Source: CAZELM01 sp964512995 (GTDB taxonomy: Bacteria > CSSED10-310). From it: a DNA stretch of 64,000 nt. The stretch lies in the NCBI GenBank assembly GCA_964512995.1, contig CAZELM010000006.1, forward strand, positions 62,001-126,000, given 5' to 3'. Positions 56,101 to 63,431 of the stretch are shown here, one piece after another. Position 1 is the stretch's first letter. Every line of letters begins with the position of its first letter. The notes below the pieces were generated by a model that searched no databases, had not been told where the DNA came from, and saw only the letters and a list, made by a program, of their open reading frames with translations. Both the position numbers and the translations under genes were made by a program.

Positions 56101-56893
56101 CATCCGGTAATTGTGCCACGTGTGTTTCAGAAACCACTCTGGAGTAGTCCGAGTCGTCCCCGATCACCTGAATCGGGAGATATTCGGTCAGGATCGGATA
56201 AAACTCCCTGGGAGCGACGAAGATTCCCGGTGCGTGAATGTTTTCATCGAGAAATTGACGGAACGTCTTCGCCTGATCTTTTCCAAACTCCTTGTGGATG
56301 AAGTATCGATTACTTTCTGATTCAAAATGGTCATGGAGTGTTGAAATGGTTGTGGAATCGATTTTGGTAAACGGCATTCGGCATCGATACACGAGCTGCA
56401 AAAATGAGCCATTGAGAAACGGCTCGATTTTTTTGAACTCCGACGGAGGCAGCAGCATCAGGCGAATCATCTGATTGATCAGCAGATCCAATGTATGGCA
56501 CACATCATCTCCCGCATGATGATTCGTTTTCAATGCCGCACATTTCCGTGTCGGAGCTAAGAGGGTTTCGATATGGAGTGTATCTGCAATGGGTATTGTG
56601 TCCGGGATGGGTATTTTTTTTCGGAGCAACGGAATATCGAATGCGGTGATGTTATGTCCGGCCAATATCGCGTCCGGTCTGTTCAATGCCTGGCGAAACG
56701 ATATCAGAGCCTGGTTTATTTCGGACGGTGTAACGGCGGCAATCAATTCGCCGGCATGTGTGAATGCAAACTCCCGGATTCCATCACCGTCGGCTTCGAT
56801 ATCAAACACAATGACAGCAGAGTTGCATAACCGGGATCGGACGATGCGGTAAAGATGCTTGCTGGATGCAGGGTTTTTCTTTTTTTCTTTCAT
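50144..56893 (-). CDS. Giant DnaQ-like exonuclease / RecQ helicase / UvrD helicase fusion
   Basis: 2249 residues. Residues 25-140 are a DnaQ-type 3'-5' exonuclease with D31, E33 (FDIEAD), D86 (HNITAFDIPLL) and H126/D130 (HHAGDDVCHTLDLL). Residues 300-720 are unrecognised. Residues 750-1110 are a RecQ-family SF2 helicase: LPTGGGKS (772-779), DEAH (880-883) in YDEAHCISQWG, SAT (920-922) and QEVGRAGRN. A zinc-finger or RQC signature is not clear. Residues 1605-2100 are a UvrD/Rep SF1 helicase: AGPGSGKT (1629-1636), DEFQD (1743-1747), GDPNQSIYGY, TMHKVKGLEFDAVV and YVAYTRAKYR. RecQ-UvrD fusions are known in some phyla; the added exonuclease makes this a resection-like machine. There is no Shine-Dalgarno sequence at the ATG. 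Repair or phage defence are both possible. Confidence 0.9.
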   Translation of the reverse strand: MKEKKKNPASSKHLYRIVRSRLCNSAVIVFDIEADGDGIREFAFTHAGELIAAVTPSEINQALISFRQALNRPDAILAGHNITAFDIPLLRKKIPIPDTIPIADTLHIETLLAPTRKCAALKTNHHAGDDVCHTLDLLINQMIRLMLLPPSEFKKIEPFLNGSFLQLVYRCRMPFTKIDSTTISTLHDHFESESNRYFIHKEFGKDQAKTFRQFLDENIHAPGIFVAPREFYPILTEYLPIQVIGDDSDYSRVVSETHVAQLPDGMLEKYLLQSYIGRCRHENKLPTYANLPGRIKIALNKKNISTSFVTEPSTFCPESPVHYCVPPEKLKELMHLIQKSNRPVIIVERDLINLSHKRLLKRIDYTSFQQRLNQDSFWIHFDGGQSRVEIDRNDLPKLGISDVTDDVSFFWIEKTSFDTFHVWGTYDVLTCLQNKLGKKEIFAYSFAPAPMTKDHCFHVVPRSRSNQLSITRYNPETRYRDRYWTYQTFLVKHIVSISSSPVILIINQKTEKQKLYDYFTSIRYYIPGRNASLIRQIQLLIHHPEQKKLMIISKEQIPDMVMSDELDNFNFIIDSFELEEKWYTAKGTGLLSRFEKSKSSITYWNDVSALDSVNIEDNQNDPPDDDHDGENNIIDSVSVPSCQDVFVLLKIQKPIIDHYRWLFQSAGKNTVVWLADSRLGDFAGLEEAWSAHRKFIPVWDNDAAYKKDYSVVKQYFQAPTPKDRIHIDVPAAKNALRDVFLKEGDVTHDWFDYQHDFLNAILPADNDILVTLPTGGGKSVLFQAPALYRGSISGRLTIVVTPLKALMEDHVSKLWELHFWGSVEYINQDRKDTPYIYRRIAGGEILLLYMTPERFRSKSFINALRMRLENDGGFEYAVYDEAHCISQWGLDFRPDYLNSTNINLALKQKSTSPFPVLLFSATVSEQIYNDFQNRFNHSIRRLKNHSHAYNPLREHIAIQFETTSDNETKLMSIAHALKDSGFDPRKSRCLIFVRTRLQAEELVEKLEQALNALFNENGPDAFTDRITYFHAGLNASERKERYSAFKSTQDKNEGADRQIYILTATKAFGMGMDIPNIHHVYHYGPSGTLEDYLQEVGRAGRNARQLAEAGFSVHNPIQTTCFLEDSDFAKLKTLLQTSKITWANLLRVYAAVIAYYCRFRDFDTQKDKPIVLPFNILSQTPDFDDIKDKDQLLRLSLYWLEKLKRIRLAFYAPAQLTFSAFRNPPEWEVESSEQRKLISVIAKDWTKKSPSASVISIELNRLLSAVQCSNTSELLKLIFKCQKQQILNYENKITLYPTKKKMDELKHVNEAHNDPFYPTVEAVSRMTVQLMEMIPEKQQIQFDGAILDELKRMIVPDIFNPHTMPWCLKSDGRGSPLIDDKRIHKEQQDFEQNKVKFAFTLTDFIPTVRHQTLYTHVIGQNAKVVQVIYNGCRQKTEWKAFLREFKKDLISLLMEVTDTFITQNIHRYEVSDLILKLGLEEKSIEYIENLFSFAKWLGYLHYDGSFLPMGIELYLQSKIDIRHEENHSPDKDMYDEFQATQKLRELRLIALECLSEIHDKKEKDAFITRYFSCRDSGEIISLLISHFGEDHDAIKAFRDAALTEEFEELRDEQKAIYKADMNQNIQVIAGPGSGKTRTLILRVARFMHTEAIQPENILVLAYNRAVVVELKERLANLFKSLGYAYMVHRLKVFTFHGFCKYCLRESVRDLTFDQWVPQFIKTAKNQPGIIANRLGVIKYVFVDEFQDITKDRLKLLYRIADPSRAFVMVIGDPNQSIYGYERVSAGGSRSPRECYDAFARRYSPVEMHITENHRSYSRILEAAVWFLSHNRDRFNVKPLKPLKNASHNCMDLIRCTGINNEWIQKLGELIAETHPETKEHYRQIAVMFRINNELFRAYNLIEQEKETQNWNIRTRIQGEGEEFTRIREIAWIMEHFCESRREKRISSDVLDQYRTFESNLRVRFPDWDYYYADVFMCLLLEFDQERKEDSTYDDLLEFIQEVSRKGDGQLGKMYANHSKSIGLQDRSTEIVLTTMHKVKGLEFDAVVIPASFQDLAQKPGDTESFREYIEEERRLMYVAYTRAKYRLVAYYGEKEKALINGREYTSPEAIINGLGIDVPSGLKKFFISWGATAYGNRVFNRIERTLKVGAAVSLKRHNKWFLYYQDFPIACLNRDSSDTITAKAKESRLIDGFRVSNIYRCTLEDTRQHDETHGTTFLRCWTGPARRRGYIYLVEFSGYGTPRRLNENG

Positions 56894-57081
56894 TATCTAA
56901 TGTAAACCGTAATCATTCCGAAATTCATTCCATATGTTTCCACGCAGAGATATCGGCTTAAATTCCAAAAAGTGGCTCTCCCGCTCACGATTAGAAGCGT
57001 GCTCAGCAATACGCATATGAATCTCTTCTGGCTTCTGCAATTCCCTTGCATTTTCATTACTATCTTTTCTATTGTCTTCAT
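56893..57081 (-). pseudogene. Transposase N-terminal fragment
   Basis: A 62-residue frame whose sequence MQGNCRSQKRFICVLLSTLL plus GRATFWNLSRY resembles the N-terminus of certain DDE (IS4-superfamily-like) transposases, which carry a GKxTFRNLSRYS-type segment. The conserved pattern breaks down within about 20 residues and a stop follows, so no catalytic core remains. The stop shares a base with the start of the giant helicase (TAATG). No inverted-repeat ends are visible. Assignment is from memory of the family. Confidence 0.5.
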
Positions 57082-57520
57082 GTCCTGATCCCTGAAATAG
57101 GTCCGTTTTTTTACCGAAAATCTATTTTCGGGTTTTGGCACTTTTTATTCAACTAATTTTTTGTCCGAACCATTGCACAAGGAGAGACGCTGAATGAACC
57201 GTTCTGCCGATTCCCGGTCACCTGCTGATGCAATCGCTGGCTATTAAGTGCGGATATCCAGCCAGTTCGATTCGGGAGCGCATCTATGTCGATGATCAGA
57301 ACGGGCGGTATTGGATTTTGTTATATACCGGGAGTCCGGATGCGGCGTATTTCAAACGCACTGACTGAGAATTTTGAGATCAATTGAGAGGGTATCCGGG
57401 GCACGGAGCGATGGATCCAGGCGGATGATCCGATGGAGCGGATCGTTCGATGAATGTGACATGAATCCACCGCTGCGTTCACAATTGTTTGATAAATAAC
57501 TGGCGGGTTCTACCGCTCGA
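57082..57520. other. Intergenic region with a coding remnant
   Basis: Apart from one short protein-like frame, this stretch holds no recognisable gene, promoter pattern or repeat. It looks like decayed sequence between the transposase fragment and the truncated hypothetical gene, consistent with past insertion and deletion. Confidence 0.5.
57228..57368 (+). pseudogene. Short coding remnant
   Basis: In the frame ending with TGA at 57368, residues such as IRERIYVDDQNGRYWILLYT read like genuine protein. The frame is open only from a stop at about 57192, and the first ATG gives 46 residues without a ribosome site. Probably the 3' end of a lost gene; family unknown. Confidence 0.35.
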
Positions 57521-57982
57521 TCAAGCGGAGAGTGCCGGAGTGTTGGCCGGTAAATCTGATGAATCGGCGGATTTGGTGTAGAGTGACCCGGTATCGATGA
57601 TCATCCGGGCATTGAAATAATCCTGATGAAACTGAGGATGACTGCTTCTCAGGAGCATCACCATGGGATCCATCTTGAACTTCAGGATGCGATCGACCTC
57701 TTTGAAGAGCTCTTTCAAATCGGCAGTACAGGCTTTTCTTATGGCGCGGATATCCCGTGGTCTTACAATTGCGTTTTCGAATGCGTTAATCTTGACACAG
57801 AAGTCATCCAGAATGGATCGAGTGATCCCGTAATCCGCCAGTGGGATGAAGAGTTCTTCGGTTAGAGTCTTGATGGCAGTACACCGCTGTAATGTAGCGA
57901 AGTCCCGGGCGCGGATGCTCGAGTAGGTCAGATGCACTTTTTTGTTGGACTGATATTTTGTGCATATGACTGTGATTGACAA
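57521..57982 (-). CDS. Hypothetical protein, probably truncated at the N-terminus
   Basis: 153 residues at most, and the only upstream start is a TTG with no ribosome site. The C-terminal part (FKMDPMVMLLRSSHPQFHQD then YFNARMIIDTG) resembles the end of conserved hypothetical helical proteins in environmental genomes that are usually about 200 residues long, so the 5' end may be missing. It is helical and charged, with no membrane span. The start overlaps the -35 box of the divergent vapBC promoter. Confidence 0.5.
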   Translation of the reverse strand: MSITVICTKYQSNKKVHLTYSSIRARDFATLQRCTAIKTLTEELFIPLADYGITRSILDDFCVKINAFENAIVRPRDIRAIRKACTADLKELFKEVDRILKFKMDPMVMLLRSSHPQFHQDYFNARMIIDTGSLYTKSADSSDLPANTPALSA

Positions 57983-58011
57983 TGCATATAGATATCGATA
58001 GTATCATGCAT
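57976..58011 (+). promoter_or_regulatory. vapBC promoter and putative VapB operator
   Basis: TTGACA (57976-57981) and TAGTAT (57999-58004) are separated by 17 bases, close to consensus for sigma-70. Between and around them lie a TATCGATA palindrome (57993-58000) and flanking ATGCAT copies (57982-57987 and 58006-58011), a plausible binding site for the VapBC complex, which commonly represses its own promoter. Confidence 0.6.
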
Positions 58012-58025
58012 CGGAGGACAGTATC

Positions 58026-58217
58026 ATGCGCACGACATTGGATTTACCTGAAGATCTCATTGAAGAGGCCATGGCTCTTACACATATTAAAACAAAAACG
58101 GAGGTGATTAAAATTGCTCTTCACCATTTAATTCAGAAGGAAAAGATCAAAGAGCTAAAGAAATTCTATGGTAAGGTTAATCTTGAGATAGACCTTCATT
58201 CTTTAAGGGACAGATAA
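58026..58217 (+). CDS. vapB: VapB-type antitoxin (ribbon-helix-helix)
   Basis: 63 residues. The N-terminal MRTTLDLPEDLIEEAM is the ribbon-helix-helix DNA-binding part of VapB/DUF2191-type antitoxins (first strand then two helices, with TKTEVIKIALHHLIQ). The C-terminal tail should wrap the toxin. GGAGG lies 8 bases before the ATG. It is immediately followed by the toxin gene. Lower GC than the flanking genes suggests acquisition. Confidence 0.9.
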   Translation: MRTTLDLPEDLIEEAMALTHIKTKTEVIKIALHHLIQKEKIKELKKFYGKVNLEIDLHSLRDR

Positions 58218-58219
58218 AT

Positions 58220-58600
58220 ATGGTGTTAGTTGATTCATCCGTTTGGATAGAGTATTTCAAAGGAAATCAAATCACGCTTCCTCTCAATGATTTAATTGAC
58301 ACAAATAATGTCTGTGTTAATGACCTCATACTGGCTGAATTGATTCCTTCGATCGATCATAAAAGGGAGAACAAGCTGAAAGAGTTGCTTCTGACCCTCA
58401 CCAGGATTGCAATGGAGATAAATTGGAAGCAGATAATCAATATGCAAACCATGAATCTGCGGAATGGGATAAATAAAGTTGGAATTGCCGATTTAATAAT
58501 CGCTCAACATGCCATCGAAAATAATTTGGAGCTTTATACACTCGATAGACACTTTTCATCGATGAGTGAGATCCATGGAATAAAGGTTTATCATCCATGA
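58220..58600 (+). CDS. vapC: VapC-type PIN-domain ribonuclease toxin
   Basis: 126 residues, normal for a PIN toxin. Metal-binding acidic residues are in place: Asp5 in VDSSVWIEYF, the Glu of LAELI, the Asp of IADLIIAQ and the Asp of LYTLDRHF. VapC enzymes cleave specific tRNAs or rRNA and are held inactive by VapB. The ATG starts two bases after the vapB stop. Confidence 0.92.
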   Translation: MVLVDSSVWIEYFKGNQITLPLNDLIDTNNVCVNDLILAELIPSIDHKRENKLKELLLTLTRIAMEINWKQIINMQTMNLRNGINKVGIADLIIAQHAIENNLELYTLDRHFSSMSEIHGIKVYHP

Positions 58601-58757
58601 TGCGGACTAACACCAGCCCTCGCCTCACCGTGACAACCCATTGCACTTTTTTGTTTTTAACCGTTGCTGAAAAGCCTCGGGATCGGAATAATTGTCTGAA
58701 CCGCTGATAATCAGATTACACGGGCAGGAGATGCCCGGATTGCGGCAATACGTCTTC

Positions 58758-59843
58758 CTACCCGATCGACTCCGATTCCGATTCGATCTCCTCCATCGCT
58801 TTTTTTTCCCGGACGGCCGTCTGCGATGCCCCGGCCGGAACTGCCGGGGGAGCCGATTTTACTGTTGATTTTCTGACGAATTGCCGCGGGAGGAAATACA
58901 ACACCATGACTCCCACAAAAAAGATTAGAAAATAAAACGGCGCAGACAACGGAATCAGATGCGTCGTATACCGGTCAATATTGAAAATGATGATCACCAC
59001 CGCCAGATAATCCGTGACAAAGTTGGGGTCCGGATCGGCTGCATGAAACCACGCCAATCCCCGCGTCCGGGTTTTGATAAACGGCCAGATAAGGGAGCCT
59101 CCCATGTGTCCGGTCAGGTCTTCCGTGATGTGCGTCGCAAACCCGAGAAACGCAACCAATGGATACAGCCACGGCGCTTCCCAGCCCGTCCAGAGCGCCA
59201 ACGGCCACAACAGAATCGCCAGAAATGCGCCCAGTGTATAGGAGTGGCTCCAGGTGCGATGCCAGGGCAGAAAATCCGCCATCAGATACTCTCCCTGCTT
59301 CCGGAATCCATACATCGGACCGGACATGATGTCCACCGTCGTATCCCGGGTGCTTCCGGGAAGCAGTCTGGCGGATTTCAGGTGATAGACACCCGTGTTG
59401 TTTTCCGGCGCAGTCCCAGGGAACGGCACCTGGGACATCGTGACAATGTCGCTCCAGATTACCGATACGGACTGCTCGTCGGTGTTGAATTTGATAAAAT
59501 ACCGCTGCCAGCGGTCGGCGGAGAGCTGGAGCACGCGAAACTGCACGCGAACCTCCCGGTTCTCATCCCACGCCCGATCCATCGCCCGACCCATTGCATC
59601 GGCCATCGCCTGCGGGTTGGGATTCCGGGGATCCGGCGCGATGTCCACGTCGGCTTTCTCCAGATACCGCCCGATCTTGAAATCCAGCGTGTCCGGCATG
59701 ATCGCATACAAACCAGCGAGTGCCAGGATAAATGACGACGCCGCTCCCTCGACATCGGACCGGACGGCGGCTGATCGCTGAACCGCCTGTGGAATAAAGG
59801 ACGCGGCTGCAATGCCCGAGATAAAATGCGTCAATCCCTTCAT
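58758..59843 (-). CDS. YdjM/DUF457-like inner-membrane metal-dependent hydrolase
   Basis: 361 residues. The conserved segments of the YdjM (DUF457, LexA-regulated membrane hydrolase) family are visible: LAGLYAIMPDTLDFKI near the start (acidic DxxD-type site), HRTWSHSYTLGAFLAILLW in the middle and FATHITEDLTGHMGGSLIWPF with the second His/Asp group. About five membrane spans are present, plus an unusual 100-residue soluble insert (about 90-185) and a Glu/Ser-rich tail. The substrate is unknown; distant relatives act on lipids. The ribosome site GGAG overlaps the end of the permease gene, so the two are coupled. Confidence 0.8.
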   Translation of the reverse strand: MKGLTHFISGIAAASFIPQAVQRSAAVRSDVEGAASSFILALAGLYAIMPDTLDFKIGRYLEKADVDIAPDPRNPNPQAMADAMGRAMDRAWDENREVRVQFRVLQLSADRWQRYFIKFNTDEQSVSVIWSDIVTMSQVPFPGTAPENNTGVYHLKSARLLPGSTRDTTVDIMSGPMYGFRKQGEYLMADFLPWHRTWSHSYTLGAFLAILLWPLALWTGWEAPWLYPLVAFLGFATHITEDLTGHMGGSLIWPFIKTRTRGLAWFHAADPDPNFVTDYLAVVIIIFNIDRYTTHLIPLSAPFYFLIFFVGVMVLYFLPRQFVRKSTVKSAPPAVPAGASQTAVREKKAMEEIESESESIG

Positions 59844-59846
59844 GAC

Positions 59847-61181
59847 TCACTCCAATCCCAATATTCGCAGGATCGATTCCCCATAATCGGCCATGTTCAG
59901 GGCGATCGGGACCAATAAAACCGCCATACAGTTGGAGCGGCGGCTCTGGAACACCACAGGAATCATCCCGATACACGACGCCACCGCCATCAATGCCAGC
60001 CCGCCCCAGCCCGTAATCCAGACCACGAGACCGATCAGGAGCGGCAGTGTCATCCAGTAGAGCAGATGGTAATCGATTTTTTCGAGCAGCCGAATGGCCC
60101 ATTTGGCGCCGGCCATGAGCAGCAGAAACGAAATGAACCCGGAGAACAGCACCACGCCGATCATCAGCGGCAACTCCCGGCTCAACGGCTGCAAAATCGG
60201 TTTGAGGATAATGCCGAGTCCGCCTCTGCCGATTCCACCCGGTGTCAATGGCGTGACCAGATACAGCATCAGAAAGGCTCCCACATAATAAAGCACCTTG
60301 GAAACACCGCCGGAGACGATGAACAGGCGGTCTCCCCGACGGGCCACGGCATGACCCGCGATGATCCCGCCGATTCCGGCCGTGACCGCGGGGAGATAGG
60401 CTGCCAGCGCGCCTGCGACCGAGCCTTGCAGGCCGGAGACCGCCATCTCCTCTGTGCTCAGTTCGACCGAGTCCGAAATATGTTGGGGAGGGATAGAACC
60501 GCGGGATAAAATCTGCTGGATCGCACCGGGAATGGCAAACAGCCCGATGAAGACCGGCATGATATTCTGGAATCCGGCTTCCGGCCCGATCAAAGTCCGG
60601 CTGGTGACGATCAACCCCAGAATCCCGGCCAGTGCAAATGTCAGGATTCCCCCGAACAGGTTGCTCCAGGCACTTCTGAACCGCTGCCAGGTGGTATCCC
60701 CAAGCCCTTCCCCTTTCGGCCACTCACTCATCAGCATGTACACCATCACCGCCATGATGATCCAGTGAAGATGCGGGCTGAGGATTTTATGGAGGAGCGG
60801 CAGAATGAAAAAGACCAGCGGCGCAAAGATCGCCATGATCACCAGTCCCATCAGGGAGCCGATCCCGGTGATCATCGCCGCCTCATACCCCCGGCCGCTC
60901 ATCATGTATTTGGTTCCCGGCAGGATGATGGCGGAGGCGGATTCGTCGGGCGCTCCGATCAGTGTCATCGGAATGGTGTTGAGAAACGAGAAGGCGACGA
61001 CCATGCTCAGAAAAAACGGCGCGATGGCGGAATACGGGATCATCTGATCCATGACAGTCCAGAGAATCAGGGCCATTCCCGCCGCATTGTAGATATGGAG
61101 TGACGGGATCATGGAAATGGCTCCGCCAACTGCCGTTCCTGCCAATGTGTAGAGCAAAATGATCAGAAAATCATGTACCAT
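59847..61181 (-). CDS. TctA-like (COG1784) membrane permease
   Basis: 444 residues with about 10-12 membrane spans. The Gly-rich loops characteristic of the tripartite tricarboxylate transporter large subunit are present: GAISMIPSLHIYNAAGMAL near the start, and GSVAGALAAYLPAVTAGIGGIIAG with surrounding glycines in the second half. It is shorter than bacterial TctA (about 500) and nearer the archaeal-type COG1784 proteins, which occur without TctB/TctC. None of those partners is nearby, so transport of tricarboxylates is not assured. It could instead be a lipid or metabolite exporter. AAGGA is about 10 bases upstream. Confidence 0.75.
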   Translation of the reverse strand: MVHDFLIILLYTLAGTAVGGAISMIPSLHIYNAAGMALILWTVMDQMIPYSAIAPFFLSMVVAFSFLNTIPMTLIGAPDESASAIILPGTKYMMSGRGYEAAMITGIGSLMGLVIMAIFAPLVFFILPLLHKILSPHLHWIIMAVMVYMLMSEWPKGEGLGDTTWQRFRSAWSNLFGGILTFALAGILGLIVTSRTLIGPEAGFQNIMPVFIGLFAIPGAIQQILSRGSIPPQHISDSVELSTEEMAVSGLQGSVAGALAAYLPAVTAGIGGIIAGHAVARRGDRLFIVSGGVSKVLYYVGAFLMLYLVTPLTPGGIGRGGLGIILKPILQPLSRELPLMIGVVLFSGFISFLLLMAGAKWAIRLLEKIDYHLLYWMTLPLLIGLVVWITGWGGLALMAVASCIGMIPVVFQSRRSNCMAVLLVPIALNMADYGESILRILGLE

Positions 61182-61211
61182 GATGGTCTTTTCCTTTCTG
61201 AAACGCCCGGA

Positions 61212-62039
61212 TCATTCTGAGACCGGTTTTCCGGATTCGGCTTCCGGTTCCAGGAGTTTCAGATAGGTGGGATTGGTCGGTTGAACCAGCCGGAGTTGCG
61301 GTCGATGCCGGTAGGTTTCGATCCTGCCCAGGAACTGAATGGTGGCTCCGGGTTTGGATAGCGCTTCCAGGATCGGTTCGGAACAACCGTCCAATTCGGA
61401 GTCAAAGACGCTCAGGGACATCTCTCCGGTTTTATCACGCACGGTCAAGGAGCGGCCTTTGGCAAAACTCCGGATGTCGACGATCGTGCCGGTGAATATC
61501 CCGACATGGCCGGTCTGATCCGTGGTGACTTCTCCCAGATTCATCGGATTGGCGGGATTGCGGGAGAGCAAGGTCAGTCTTCGCGGCGATGACAGAAACA
61601 TGGTCACTCCCCAGGATTCACTCATGGAGATGGTGCCGATGGCCGAAATCTGGTCACCGATCATCGGAAAATCGTCTTTGAGCACTTTCTCGAACATCTC
61701 CAGTTTACCAAACCCATTCAGCGACGCCTGACCAGTGCCATCATCGATCGTGAGCTTGAACGTGTTTTTATCCGGATCGCGTGTGATATCCACCACGGTG
61801 CCATCGATCCGGGCGATGGCCATGTTGGTTTGCAGATCCACTGCGGCAATTTTCACCAACGGAATCTCCCGGACCCGGACGCCGATCCACAGAAGGATCA
61901 GTCCCAAAATGGCCCCGGCCACTGCGATCCATTTCACCAGTTTCAGACTGATCCGCGTCTCCATCGATGCCTGGCAGTAGGGGCAGACTTCATAAGGACC
62001 GACAAACCGGCCGCAGGATGGGCACTGGGCGTCAGTCAT
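61212..62039 (-). CDS. Zinc-ribbon, single-TM protein with two OB-fold domains
   Basis: 275 residues from the ATG at 62039, which overlaps the upstream stop by 8 bases; a longer open frame is His/Thr-rich and comes from the neighbour's out-of-frame tail. A zinc ribbon (C6, C9, C19, C22) is followed by a membrane span at 34-54. Two OB-like repeats follow: IDGTVVDITRD...IDDGTGQA (about 85-165) and FTGTIVDIRSF...VRDKTGEM (about 180-240). Such proteins resemble NfeD- or YgiW-like OB-fold envelope proteins. Nucleic-acid binding is unlikely, because the OB part is probably outside the membrane. It lies 30 bases before the permease gene. Confidence 0.8.
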   Translation of the reverse strand: MTDAQCPSCGRFVGPYEVCPYCQASMETRISLKLVKWIAVAGAILGLILLWIGVRVREIPLVKIAAVDLQTNMAIARIDGTVVDITRDPDKNTFKLTIDDGTGQASLNGFGKLEMFEKVLKDDFPMIGDQISAIGTISMSESWGVTMFLSSPRRLTLLSRNPANPMNLGEVTTDQTGHVGIFTGTIVDIRSFAKGRSLTVRDKTGEMSLSVFDSELDGCSEPILEALSKPGATIQFLGRIETYRHRPQLRLVQPTNPTYLKLLEPEAESGKPVSE

Positions 62040-63324
62040 TGATTCCATCGTTTGAAGACGTGTCATTGTGGTGGCAGTTGTCGTGATCACATTCGTCGTG
62101 GTCGCATGAATCATGACCACATTCCGGGCAGGATTCGTCATGATGATGAGACCGACGATAATTTTCCATGAGCGCAAAACCAATCTCGTGGATGGCTTCA
62201 TGGCGTGGCACTCCGGATGCCAGCATCCGAGCCAGCATGAGCCGGATATCGGGCATATTCTCTGCAATGGAGGTTTCCGCCAGTTCATGGAGATGGAGAT
62301 GGTTTATAAACTCCTGCCGCGACATCTTCTGTATCTCCTCATATCCCGCATGTGCATCGGTAATCAAGGCGCTTCGATAATAGGGGCTCCAGTCCAGCCA
62401 TGTCTGATAATGTTGTTTGCCGTTCGGATTGTAACGGTCTCTGATGGGAATGCTGTACTTCAGGATATGTCTGTAAGGTTCGACAGCGACATTCTTGTGT
62501 TGATCTCTGTCCATTTCCGGGAAGTTGGCTCCAGTGCGTTCATTGATGTAAAAACGAATACCGATTTGATCGTATGGTTCCAGGGAGTATGCTTTCCATG
62601 CCAGATCCACAGTTCGATCGATCAGATTCTGTTGCATCAGAAGATGAATATAAATCATCAGCAGCTTGAGATATGTTCGATTTGGCAGGGAGTTCGCTTT
62701 CAGGATATAGGGAACATCATCCGATGGCAGGATGGATTCCAGGATCTTTAGGGCTGTCTGAAGATATTTTTCTGCTTTTTCAAACTGACTTTTTTCCATG
62801 AAAAGTATAGACATCGTTGTATAGGATTCGAGCGAATTGGGTTTTTTGGATAAGATAATGCTCGCTTCCTGAGCCATCTCGTCGTACTGATCGGAATCCC
62901 GGAATGCGGAGCACCGATCCAGATGTTCTTCAATACCATCGAGATAGTCATCCGGATATTTTATTTCAATATAGTGGTAGGTTCCCTTCTGGTGATACGG
63001 GAAAAAATGCTCAGCGGCTTTTTTCCCATACTGATCAACAGGATTCCATCGTTTTTCATCACATAACACAAAGGGTGTTTTACATAGAGATGGAATATCC
63101 ATGTAAGATGCCAGAACCGTCCCCAACAATGTATCCAATCCACCCCCCAGATCGTAATTTCTGTGCAATCCATCCACACGGATTTCCAGGGTTTCATTTT
63201 CAATAAACGGATGAGGGGAATCGAGGTTGAACATGTATTGCGTTCCATCGCTTTCCTCGATGATGATGTAGTTGTCCATCTGTTGTTTCATGACCGCTTT
63301 AATAATGCTGTTTATCAGTGGCAT
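62032..63324 (-). CDS. TPR/DUF1841-like protein with a His/Cys-rich metal-binding tail
   Basis: 430 residues from the ATG at 63324, chosen for AGGAG 6 bases upstream. Residues about 140-270 hold helical repeats with TPR character (SQFEKAEKYLQTALKILE). Residues about 330-395 resemble DUF1841: LHLHELAETSIAENMPDIR and GVPRHEAIHEIGFAL. The end carries a run of His and Cys (HHHDESCPECGHDSC and onward), probably binding zinc or another metal. No membrane span. It is the first gene of the four-gene run. Confidence 0.75.
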   Translation of the reverse strand: MPLINSIIKAVMKQQMDNYIIIEESDGTQYMFNLDSPHPFIENETLEIRVDGLHRNYDLGGGLDTLLGTVLASYMDIPSLCKTPFVLCDEKRWNPVDQYGKKAAEHFFPYHQKGTYHYIEIKYPDDYLDGIEEHLDRCSAFRDSDQYDEMAQEASIILSKKPNSLESYTTMSILFMEKSQFEKAEKYLQTALKILESILPSDDVPYILKANSLPNRTYLKLLMIYIHLLMQQNLIDRTVDLAWKAYSLEPYDQIGIRFYINERTGANFPEMDRDQHKNVAVEPYRHILKYSIPIRDRYNPNGKQHYQTWLDWSPYYRSALITDAHAGYEEIQKMSRQEFINHLHLHELAETSIAENMPDIRLMLARMLASGVPRHEAIHEIGFALMENYRRSHHHDESCPECGHDSCDHDECDHDNCHHNDTSSNDGIND

Positions 63325-63431
63325 ATTAAACTCCTTATAAAACAAAATTGCTGCACGCATGACAATTTCTTAGTATCATAATTCTTTCCGATACTCCACC
63401 ATCCCGATCCTTTCCGAAATGATTGTTCTTC

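Noticed and set aside
61212..62288. Longer start for the OB-fold protein
   Set aside because: The extra 83 residues are the other frame of the upstream gene's His/Cys-rich tail.
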